Below are positions 37,286 to 44,710 of a DNA stretch of 64,000 nt, one piece after another. The DNA comes from an uncultured Lachnospiraceae bacterium. GTDB taxonomy: Bacteria > Bacillota > Clostridia > Lachnospirales > Lachnospiraceae. The stretch is from assembly GCA_902770965.1 (NCBI GenBank), contig CACXUY010000004.1:62001-126000 (forward strand), read 5' to 3'. The translations under genes were made by a program, and so were the position numbers. Under the pieces are notes generated by a model. That model was not told where the DNA came from. It did not search any database and was given only the letters and a program-made list of their open reading frames with translations. Position 1 is the first letter of the stretch. Every line of letters begins with the position of its first letter.

Positions 37286-38026
37286 TCAATCCTCTGTCGT
37301 GCGGCTGGTTTTACGATATCCGGTTTCAAAGTCTGGTGCGTATAATCTGGACCGATCATATACACGAGCCCCTATGACATCACCGACTATAATTAGTGCC
37401 GTCTTTGATATCCCCGCTTTCAAGAGAGTTTCCTCAAGATCTTTCAATCGACAATACAACACCTTTTCATCTGGCCATGTTGCCTTGTAGACCACAGCCG
37501 TGGGCGTATAGTCGGAAAAACCTTCGGTCCGGAGCTCTTCAGTAACCTTAGCTGCGTTACTGCTGCTAAGGAAATAGACTATGGTTGAACCCTTCGGCAT
37601 CGGAGTTCTGCCCGGAGTTCTGGTGATAATGACTTTCTGCGAAATACCGGGCAGCGTATATTCCAGATTCAGTGACGAGGCAGCTCCGCAAAAAGAACTC
37701 ACTCCGGGGCAGCTTTCATAAGGGATATTCAGCCTGTCAAGTTCATCCATCTGCTCCTTTACGGCTCCAAACAGGCTGGGATCGCCAGTATGCAGACGGA
37801 CGAGCATTTTTTCTTCCCTCTCGCTGTCAGAAATGATATTTATGATCTCATTAAACGTAAGTTGAGAACTGTCATATACGCTGCAATCTGATTTGCAATA
37901 TTCCAACAGCTCAGGATTGACCAGTGAACCGGCATATATCACTACATCAGCATTTTGAAGCAGCTTCATACCTCTAACCGTGATGAGGTCTTTTGCGCCA
38001 GGACCGGCGCCAACAAAATATAACAT
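37286..38026 (-). CDS. cbiF: Cobalt-precorrin-4 C11-methyltransferase
   Basis: Tetrapyrrole methylase. Motifs: MLYFVGAGPGAKDLITVRG, VIYAGSLVNPELL, RLHTGDPSLFGAVKEQM and CPGVSSFCGAASSLNLEYTLP. The ATG at 38026 is chosen because GGAG lies five bases upstream. 246 residues. Confidence 0.96.
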   Translation of the reverse strand: MLYFVGAGPGAKDLITVRGMKLLQNADVVIYAGSLVNPELLEYCKSDCSVYDSSQLTFNEIINIISDSEREEKMLVRLHTGDPSLFGAVKEQMDELDRLNIPYESCPGVSSFCGAASSLNLEYTLPGISQKVIITRTPGRTPMPKGSTIVYFLSSSNAAKVTEELRTEGFSDYTPTAVVYKATWPDEKVLYCRLKDLEETLLKAGISKTALIIVGDVIGARVYDRSRLYAPDFETGYRKTSRTTED

Positions 38027-38058
38027 GTTTTCTCCGTCCAAGGTATTATCTGTAAGGA

Positions 38059-39222
38059 TTATACTTTACCCTGATGATTCTTTATTATCTGAATCATCTC
38101 ATCCGCAAGACTTGTCTTACCGAGACATTTTCTGTCATTAGCAAATACAACAGCAGCTATCTTCATTTTCGATCCGGCTCTTAATGACAATCGTCTTTCA
38201 ATCCGCTCCATTAGGATGTCCATGAATGGATATAGCAGATCTTTGTTTCTTAATATGGCAATGGCTTCCTCTGTGGTTGCGCAATCGAGCATACTTATCG
38301 CCGTTTCTCTGTCAGAACCGGCGAGCAACGCACAACAGCAGAATATCTCCTGTCTTCCGTCTGCCACCTTTGAGTGGGTGTTCATAATGCCTGAAGCCAA
38401 CTTACACATTTTACCAATATGCCCGCAAAGAAGCAGCCCTTCAGCGCCTATGCCGCAAGCAATATCTATTGCCTGGCCAATGAAATTACTGCACATGACT
38501 GCTTTTTCAGCATCAAGCCCCAGCTCTTTCTGTATGAAATCTATGCCGTAATTTCCGGGTGTCGCCACCAGATATCCGCCATCTTCCAAGTACCTCTGTC
38601 TAAGCTGCAGCTTGAATGTCTCAACTATAGCTTTATCGCTCATGGGTTCAACGATCCCTGTTGTTCCGAGGACAGAAAGACCCCCTTCAATACCCAGCCG
38701 CGGGTTGAAGGTTCTTGCCGCTGCTTCCCTGCCCCCCGGTATTGAGATCGTTACCTTAAGGCAGCCATCAAAATCCGTCCTCAGCATTTCTTTGAGAACA
38801 GCTTCTTCTATCATCTTTCTTGGGACAGAATTTATCGCGGCAGAACCTATTGGCTGATCCAAGCCAATTTTTGTGACATGGCCTATCCCATCTCCACCTT
38901 CAATTATCACCTTGGATCCAAAAGGACTATCGTTCGAGGGCCTGAATGCTTCAGTAAAAGAGCATATGAGCATCCCATCTGTTATGTCAGGGTCATCACC
39001 GGCATATTTTCTTATTGAACATCTTACTCCCGTGTCCAGAACCTCTGTACTCTCCACCTCGAGGATTATTTCATTGCCTCCTGGTAACGTTACATTGATA
39101 TTCCTGCTTCGCTCACCCGATAAAAGCATACGTGCGGCAGCAGCAGAAGCGGCGGCAGCGCAAGTGCCGGTAGTGACACCTTTCCTAAGCTTTTTTGAGC
39201 CTTTGAAAACGAAAGAGTCCAA
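38059..39222 (-). CDS. cbiD: Cobalt-precorrin-5B C1-methyltransferase CbiD
   Basis: SAM-dependent C1 methylation specific to the anaerobic pathway. Motifs: LRKGVTTGTCAAAASAAAARML at the N-terminus, GGDGIGHVTKIGLDQPIGSAAIN, SVLGTTGIVEPMSDKA and LLCGHIGKMCKLASG. 387 residues. First dedicated corrin gene of the operon, 66 bp after the EIIC-like gene; this gap is too short for a cobalamin riboswitch. Confidence 0.96.
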   Translation of the reverse strand: MDSFVFKGSKKLRKGVTTGTCAAAASAAAARMLLSGERSRNINVTLPGGNEIILEVESTEVLDTGVRCSIRKYAGDDPDITDGMLICSFTEAFRPSNDSPFGSKVIIEGGDGIGHVTKIGLDQPIGSAAINSVPRKMIEEAVLKEMLRTDFDGCLKVTISIPGGREAAARTFNPRLGIEGGLSVLGTTGIVEPMSDKAIVETFKLQLRQRYLEDGGYLVATPGNYGIDFIQKELGLDAEKAVMCSNFIGQAIDIACGIGAEGLLLCGHIGKMCKLASGIMNTHSKVADGRQEIFCCCALLAGSDRETAISMLDCATTEEAIAILRNKDLLYPFMDILMERIERRLSLRAGSKMKIAAVVFANDRKCLGKTSLADEMIQIIKNHQGKV

Positions 39223-39288
39223 GACATTCTCCTATATCGTTTCTGCATTATTCTGACTAAAAAAACCGATCAGGATTCCAAGTAGAAT

Positions 39289-40383
39289 TCATCCTACAAG
39301 TTTATAATCTCCTTCCTCGATCCATCCCTTTTTCCGCATAAAGGAACTTACTCCAAGAGAGATGAGAGCAGGAAGAATTATGCATATCATAGCCAAGCCC
39401 AGCCAGTCTATAAATGATGGTACTATGGCTTCGTATCCCATGCTCAGAGCTTTTTCGCCAGGAACGATCCATCCAGTAATGATGCCAATAGGACCGACGA
39501 GACCACATGTTCCCATACCTGAAGAAATAGGAGTGCTGTTCTGTGTCATCATGAACACACAGGTAGCTATAGGACCCGTGATAGCAGATGCGACAACAGG
39601 CGGGATCCACAGCAAAGGCTTCTTGAAAAGATTCGGTATGAGCAGCATTGACGTGCCCAGACCTATGGATAAGAGACCATTGCTTTTGTTATCACGATAT
39701 GAGCAGACAGCAAATCCGATCATATGAGCGCAACAGCCGGCTGTAGCTGCTCCCCCAGCAAGACCAACAAGACCGAGAGCCGCGCAGATAGCAGCCGAAC
39801 TTATGGGAAGTGTGAGTATTATGCCCATTAGCACGGAATTGAAAATGCCCATCCAGAATGGATGAAGGTTTGTCGTCCACATGATAATCTCTCCAAGACC
39901 GGAAGCGGCTCTGCCTATAGGAGGCGCTATCAGAGCGGCCAGCAAGACGCCGGAGATAATCGTAACTGATGGTGTTACAAGAAGATCAACTCTGGTCCTT
40001 TTCGATACCAGCTTCCCCATAAGAATAGCGCAGCATGAGACCACGAAAACAGCAAGCGGACCGCCTGAACCACCGAGAGTATTTGACGCGATTCCTACAG
40101 TAGCCAGTGAATAAAGCACATATGGCGGACATTTCATCGCATAACCGATGGCCATGCCCATAGCCGCGCCTTGAGCCTGACTTGTATACCCGGCTATGCT
40201 GACGAGGAATTCACCCACAGTTCCAGGCAAGAAGCTTCCGATAGTTTTTATTATAGTCCCAATCAGGAGAGAGGCAAATAGACCCTGTGCCATTCCTCCC
40301 ATTCCTTGGATTATTATCCTGTTAAAGGACAGCTCTATATCTTGTTGTTTTAAATAGTCCTTCAATGCACTTTTATGGTCCAC
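39289..40383 (-). CDS. PTS_EIIC_2-type membrane protein of unknown substrate
   Basis: Integral membrane protein of about 364 residues with roughly nine hydrophobic segments and Gly-rich loops. It resembles the PTS EIIC-like family (PF13303): QGMGGMAQGLFASLLIGTIIKTIGSFLPG, GAAMGMAIGYAMKCPP, GMGTCGLVGPIG. No EIIA/EIIB or HPr genes are nearby, so PTS transport is not evident. The GTG at 40383 (VDHKSALKDYLKQQ) is preferred because AAGGGG lies nine bases upstream; the longer frame to 40500 adds about 39 residues unlike the family. Its place at the head of the cobalamin operon suggests, but does not prove, a corrinoid- or metal-related role. Confidence 0.78.
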   Translation of the reverse strand: MDHKSALKDYLKQQDIELSFNRIIIQGMGGMAQGLFASLLIGTIIKTIGSFLPGTVGEFLVSIAGYTSQAQGAAMGMAIGYAMKCPPYVLYSLATVGIASNTLGGSGGPLAVFVVSCCAILMGKLVSKRTRVDLLVTPSVTIISGVLLAALIAPPIGRAASGLGEIIMWTTNLHPFWMGIFNSVLMGIILTLPISSAAICAALGLVGLAGGAATAGCCAHMIGFAVCSYRDNKSNGLLSIGLGTSMLLIPNLFKKPLLWIPPVVASAITGPIATCVFMMTQNSTPISSGMGTCGLVGPIGIITGWIVPGEKALSMGYEAIVPSFIDWLGLAMICIILPALISLGVSSFMRKKGWIEEGDYKLVG

Positions 40384-40510
40384 AAGAATAATCCCCTTCC
40401 TGCTATAAGCTGTTATATATGCTGAATAGTAACGATTACCTTTTATCCCTCCATAAGAAGCGGCAGTCTTCTGATTCAGAGCTTCATACAAATAATACAC
40501 TTACGTTAGA

Positions 40511-40536
40511 TTGACATTTTTTTTAGTAAATGTCAA
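40511..40536. promoter_or_regulatory. Perfect palindrome upstream of the EIIC-like gene
   Basis: TTGACATTT / AAATGTCAA, 9-bp arms with an 8-base spacer, about 130 bases upstream of the GTG start. It could be an operator or a small hairpin in the 5' leader. Confidence 0.45.
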
Positions 40537-40559
40537 GAATTAATTCATGATGAATGCAA

Positions 40560-41020
40560 CGAAGAAGGCGGATATCAAACTGATTTCTCGTTTCAGAATG
40601 ATATCCGCCCTCACTGAGCAACTCCCATCGGTATTTTACCTCCTTCGTTTATTTTACGAATTGCAGGGCTTCGATATTCAATTGTAATGAGTTCCGTTCC
40701 TTGCGCTAATATTCTCAAATTTTCAATTAATACAGGAACCTTACCTTAGTTACAGCAGTTAATATCATCATCCTGACCACCAAAGATTAAATACTGAACC
40801 ACCGAACTCTTCTTTTCCTGCCTGGATTATACGCAAGTATTAGGAAGATCCAAGCAACTTTTTCCTTAAAGCATCGCCCTGCTCAAGGATGATAATCTAG
40901 TTTAAAACCTCCTTATCGGTTCTGACAAATCTATCGGCAAAAGATTGTCGGTTACCCTTCCATTGATGTTCTCGACTGAACACCCTTCGTCGCGACTGAA
41001 TTTCTTTATGTTTTTTTGAT
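40560..41020 (-). ncRNA. Putative structured RNA or long leader upstream of the EIIC-cbi operon (unidentified)
   Basis: About 460 bases with no convincing gene in any frame, lying between a consensus promoter (41027-41055) and a strong hairpin (40567-40609), both oriented towards the EIIC-like gene. It contains an octamer repeat TTCAGTCG (two copies 20 bases apart), a predicted hairpin (GACAATCT / AGATTTGTC) and two strong ribosome-binding-like sites (AAGGAGGT, GAAGGAGG). Short peptide frames fall in three different phases: 18 codons at 40840-40896, 23 at 40768-40839 and 44 at 40611-40745. The last ends in MGVAQ beside a GGAGG. It matches no riboswitch I know. Alternatives are a decayed gene with frameshifts or an attenuating leader. 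Confidence 0.4.
40567..40609 (-). terminator. Strong stem-loop ending the orphan transcription unit
   Basis: Perfect 11-bp arms GGCGGATATCA (40567-40577) and TGATATCCGCC (40599-40609). Inner CTGA/TCAG pairing is also possible. On the minus strand it is followed by TTCTTCGTT, a weak U-tract. It could terminate the short transcript starting near 41020, or act as an attenuator for the EIIC-cbi operon. Confidence 0.6.
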
Positions 41021-41026
41021 GGTTTA

Positions 41027-41055
41027 AGTCTATCACAGTGCGCTTATTTTGTCAA
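41027..41055 (-). promoter_or_regulatory. Consensus promoter of the orphan transcription unit
   Basis: Minus strand TTGACA (41050-41055), 17-base spacer, TAGACT (41027-41032), in AT-rich DNA. Best promoter match in the 700-bp gap. Transcription would run through 41020-40560 towards the EIIC-like gene. Confidence 0.7.
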
Positions 41056-41175
41056 CGGTTTTTTATAAAAAATCTATAATTATTTTTCATGTTTTTTGTC
41101 ATGGCAAATTATTCTAATTTTTAAAACAATTTAAACAATTTGTGACACATCAGTCATTTGACTAAATGACAACAT

Positions 41176-42477
41176 TCATATGGGGAGTTTCAGCTTTCTC
41201 CTGACCGCTTCCGATGGAGCATTTCTTCCCGCCCGGAACATCTGAAGATATATCTCAAGTGATTTTCTATAGTCCTCTTCTATTATCTCATCCTTTCCGT
41301 AACGCATATGGTTCATAGTCGATGTCATCCTCTCCAGATCAACTCCACTGATATGAGGCAGAACAGACGCGGTCTTTACGACAAAGTCATCATCCCAAGG
41401 AGTGATCTTAATTCCTGTGTACCAGGTGGCCAGCCGGCCTGCTGCTTCTCCGATCTCTTGCAGAGCTCTGCGGCGGTTAGTCTGACGGATCCTCCTGCTG
41501 CCTGCTTTTAATTGGGCGTTCTGTCTGCGTACCATAAAGATACTAAAGAGAAGGTAAGCCAGCAGAATAGTGAGCAGGATGATAAGACGCAGCAGGTTGG
41601 TTTTAATGAACATCGATATTTTTTGCAGGGAATAATCATTAAAGACCTCAGCGAAAGAAACAACCCCATACTCAAAACAAAGGTCTGGCATCGGAGGCGC
41701 TTTAGATACCAAAAGAGTCTTACCCAGTAACGCTATGTTATAAAAAAAAGGTGACAGCAGTCCGTTGATCATTATGCTTAACTTCGAATTCCTTATGATT
41801 TCTGCCGCATATGGAAGCTCTGTGTAAAAAAGAATACATAGCACAAAAGAAATACCCAGAGGTTTTACATAGGACGAAATAAACCTCATCTCTCTTCCAT
41901 TATCCATTGCGTATCCGGTACGATAGATCAGAGCGGCACAGATATAAAGGACTTCCCACAACATCACCTTATTAACGCCAAACAGAAGGGAAAGCAAAGC
42001 TGTTATGAGCGCGGATACATGATATATAACCGCACTCTTTTTCCTAATCAATACTCCGCTTCCTATAAAAGATAAGAATGCGGTATATATGAAAGCTGTA
42101 ATGTCCGTCCTGCTTGAAATAATCCTTGAGATGGTCTTTATTGAGACGATGAAGCTGATCTGGCCACCGACAAGGGATGATAAGGAATCCGTAATCCTCC
42201 CGTCCGTTAACAGAATAAACGTTAAAAAGACCAATACGAAAATAATAACAGAGAAAAAACCACGAATCGGCAAATACCAGAGAATCGAGAAAAAGAGACT
42301 GACAATCATGCAGAACAAGTACAGCCATCTCACTCTTACCGCAAGTGAAACCAATCTGGTGAAGCCCAAAGACACAAAAAAACACAGCAGCATGTTTACG
42401 ACATAGAAAAACAAAATAGAGTCAAATGTATATCTGTTGGGTGAATATGTGTCACCTGCTTTTCTGAAATAGTACAT
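41176..42477 (-). CDS. TgpA-like membrane protein lacking the transglutaminase core
   Basis: 433 residues with about nine membrane segments, then a cytoplasmic C-terminal region of about 110 residues (MRYGKDEIIEEDYRKSLEIY) that resembles the tail of TgpA/DUF4129-type transglutaminase proteins. In those proteins a 200-300-residue extracellular transglutaminase domain sits before the last membrane segment. Here only about 60 residues occur at that place (NSKLSIMING to SMFIKTN) with no Cys-His-Asp triad visible. Third gene of a module with a DUF58-like and a MoxR-lid-like protein. GGAGG lies ten bases before the ATG. A small hairpin (42503-42525) precedes it. Function unknown. Confidence 0.65.
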   Translation of the reverse strand: MYYFRKAGDTYSPNRYTFDSILFFYVVNMLLCFFVSLGFTRLVSLAVRVRWLYLFCMIVSLFFSILWYLPIRGFFSVIIFVLVFLTFILLTDGRITDSLSSLVGGQISFIVSIKTISRIISSRTDITAFIYTAFLSFIGSGVLIRKKSAVIYHVSALITALLSLLFGVNKVMLWEVLYICAALIYRTGYAMDNGREMRFISSYVKPLGISFVLCILFYTELPYAAEIIRNSKLSIMINGLLSPFFYNIALLGKTLLVSKAPPMPDLCFEYGVVSFAEVFNDYSLQKISMFIKTNLLRLIILLTILLAYLLFSIFMVRRQNAQLKAGSRRIRQTNRRRALQEIGEAAGRLATWYTGIKITPWDDDFVVKTASVLPHISGVDLERMTSTMNHMRYGKDEIIEEDYRKSLEIYLQMFRAGRNAPSEAVRRKLKLPI

Positions 42478-42533
42478 GTGCTGTTTACCTCCATGTCACA
42501 TACTACAGAGTCTTTGTATCTGTAGGCTCCGGA

Positions 42534-43556
42534 TCATAATTCAGCCAGCTCAAGGATCTCCTTTTTCCAGCCTTTTGAAGTCAAATGAAGCTCCTTATCC
42601 TTGAAGATGACCGACGGCTTTAATGACGCAGTTACGACCAGTTCGTAATCACCGCTCCCGGATACCCCTCTCCCCGGTTTTGAATCCATGATAAGGCGAA
42701 GAGCAGAATACATCTCTTCTTCATCTGCTACCGGTATCAAGGCCTGCCCGGGAATAGCGACATGGATTCGCCTGTCACGTGACGTGGCGGCCAGTCCGAC
42801 CGACAAAAGCGTGCCTAGAAATACTTCTATGTTCCAGCTGGAAATATGGATGCCCTCATCATTGCCCATATCAGCTTTAAGAAGCAGGCAGTTCTCGTGT
42901 TCATCAAGACCCTTTTGCGACAGCCTTCCGGTTATATCCACTTTTATATCGTACATGTTAGAAAGCTCATCGTCCCTGTCAGCCTGCATTGTCCATATTC
43001 CCTTGAAAGGAATGTTTGTCCACTCCGGGAATTGATACAAAGTCAATGACTTGTTCACGGGTATAGTTTTGCCAAACAAGCCAAGCGGCTCGTAAAACTC
43101 GATCTTTTCAATCGTGAAATCATTGGCTCCAGGACGAACATCAATATGAAGCTTCTGCCTTATCCCTGCATTCTCAGGATAAGCCAGGCCATCATATAGG
43201 TCATCTCTGCCTGAAAGACGATTTGAAGTGATCTCAAAGATCTCTTCGCTCTGAGCGTCTGTCTGCAAAAGAAGCTTTATTGTATTGGTAGTTCCTGTCC
43301 AGTTTTCCTTGATCTTACCTATCAGGAATATTCTGCCGAGAGGGATATCGCTGTGATTCTCAACTTTTACCGAACAGCCCTGATATTCCTGGGCAAAGCT
43401 AATTCTTATTGATTTATTCAATTTAAGGTAAAAAAAGGCTGATATCATAACGAATACTGCCTCTACCAGTAAAAGCAACAGACCTGGCAGTCCGGGGTTA
43501 TACAGCGTGAAAACCGCGCTGATCATTACTATGATTGCAAATACTATTCTGAACAT
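42534..43556 (-). CDS. Divergent DUF58-like protein
   Basis: 340 residues: two N-terminal membrane segments (about 5-45), an extracytoplasmic-type beta region, and FYEPLGLFGKTIPV, which matches the DPLGLF block of DUF58 proteins. The DUF58 signature that normally follows (YxPGDxxRxIHWxxSA) is absent; the corresponding stretch reads DDELSNMYDIKVDITGRLSQ. The rest (LLLKADM, VEVFLGTLLSVGLAATS) fits the vWA-like half. Its ATG overlaps the MoxR-lid gene stop by one base, so the two are coupled. Assignment is by partial motif and gene order. Confidence 0.6.
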   Translation of the reverse strand: MFRIVFAIIVMISAVFTLYNPGLPGLLLLLVEAVFVMISAFFYLKLNKSIRISFAQEYQGCSVKVENHSDIPLGRIFLIGKIKENWTGTTNTIKLLLQTDAQSEEIFEITSNRLSGRDDLYDGLAYPENAGIRQKLHIDVRPGANDFTIEKIEFYEPLGLFGKTIPVNKSLTLYQFPEWTNIPFKGIWTMQADRDDELSNMYDIKVDITGRLSQKGLDEHENCLLLKADMGNDEGIHISSWNIEVFLGTLLSVGLAATSRDRRIHVAIPGQALIPVADEEEMYSALRLIMDSKPGRGVSGSGDYELVVTASLKPSVIFKDKELHLTSKGWKKEILELAEL

Positions 43557-44689
43557 TAGTTTTTTTCCTTTTCGTCAGGATCAGCTATCGATTCCGTGAT
43601 CTTTTTTATCTCGCTAAATAACGTATATCCTTGTGCTATAGCCATAGGTGTAACTGAAATATGCGCCGCGCTAACTGATGCCGCGGCAAAATCAACATCA
43701 ACAGGAAGTACATAATTCCTTCCCTCAATAAGAGCAGCGGCTTGACTCATTGACCGCAGATGCTCCATCCATGATTCGTCTGCTGACCCTTCAAGAGTGT
43801 AACTTGCGTTAATCCTGTCCCCAAGTTCTCTCTGATATCTTTGGATTATACCGTGAGTGAAGACGAAATCACAAAAATCCTGCATAAACTCAAAATCCTG
43901 AGCTTTGCCGGAATCATTCCCGATATCCTGAAAACTGTCCCTGAGGCCAGATGCCATCGCGCCAAGTCTCAGGCTTCCGGGTTTATCAAGAGACAGCATC
44001 TCGTCATCCATGATAAGGACAGGTATGTTGGCATCCCTCTTGTCAGAATCCCTGTTTTTTGTTGTATTCCTGGTATTCCTTCTCTTATCAGCTGCTAAGC
44101 TATTGTCTTGTTTATGATAGGTATTCTTTCTCGAGTCACTGTTCTGTTTGCCCGTTCCCGGCTTTATCTCTAAATCGACCCTGGCTCGTTTTTTAGTATG
44201 AGGCGTCGGGAAAATGAGGCTCATTTCCCCGACATGTGTCTTCAAGGAATAGCTCCCACGGAGCAAGCTCTCTTCGGCATCCGAGACATCGCCATCATCT
44301 GACACATATATCCAGGCCATGATGCTTTCATCGCCCTTTTTAATGATAACTCTGGCGCCGGAAGGATCTTTTCCGGAAAAACACAACCGCCCTGTTCTGC
44401 GCTCTTTCTCCGTGGTAAAGAATTCATTATCTCTGGATCGAGATAAATGAGATATTCTGGATTCCAAGATCGGATCAGGCACGCTCACCGGCACAAAATG
44501 CTCATGAGCATTATCATCGCCTGTATATACACATATGGCATGCAATGCTTCGCCTACCAGATCCTCCCTGCCTATCACTGCGGCTTTACCATCGGCAACA
44601 TACACCGCAACCATTTCCTTGGCGGCCTTTACATTCCCCTTCAGAGATATACTTATGTTGTAAATAATACTTCCTGTTTTGTTATCCAT
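43556..44689 (-). CDS. MoxR-lid-like protein without an ATPase domain
   Basis: 377 residues. The C-terminal 100 residues (LRSMSQAAALIEGRNYVLPVDVDFAAASVSAAH) match the helical lid that ends MoxR AAA+ ATPases. The rest does not resemble AAA+: no Walker A, no Walker B. Instead there is an unknown beta-rich N-terminal region (1-160), then a Lys/Arg/Asn/Asp-rich linker (about 165-220). Gene order lid protein, DUF58-like, TgpA-like copies the common MoxR operon. It may be an adaptor borrowing a true MoxR elsewhere (inference). Starts 21 bp after the helicase. Confidence 0.6.
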   Translation of the reverse strand: MDNKTGSIIYNISISLKGNVKAAKEMVAVYVADGKAAVIGREDLVGEALHAICVYTGDDNAHEHFVPVSVPDPILESRISHLSRSRDNEFFTTEKERRTGRLCFSGKDPSGARVIIKKGDESIMAWIYVSDDGDVSDAEESLLRGSYSLKTHVGEMSLIFPTPHTKKRARVDLEIKPGTGKQNSDSRKNTYHKQDNSLAADKRRNTRNTTKNRDSDKRDANIPVLIMDDEMLSLDKPGSLRLGAMASGLRDSFQDIGNDSGKAQDFEFMQDFCDFVFTHGIIQRYQRELGDRINASYTLEGSADESWMEHLRSMSQAAALIEGRNYVLPVDVDFAAASVSAAHISVTPMAIAQGYTLFSEIKKITESIADPDEKEKN

Positions 44690-44710
44690 GGAATCTAAAT
44701 TCCTCTATGA

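Noticed and set aside
39289-40500. Longer N-terminus (start at 40500) for the EIIC-like protein
   Set aside because: The additional 39 residues do not look like the family, and the GTG at 40383 has a good ribosome binding site.
40611-40745. 44-codon frame ending MGVAQ as a real gene
   Set aside because: Protein-like composition but preceded directly by a stop, with no start codon plus ribosome binding site at its front; kept only as part of the unidentified unit.
40384-41160. Cobalamin riboswitch upstream of the EIIC-cbi operon
   Set aside because: The conserved B12-box and the GCCACTG core could not be found in either orientation in the leader, and the 66-bp gap before cbiD is too short.
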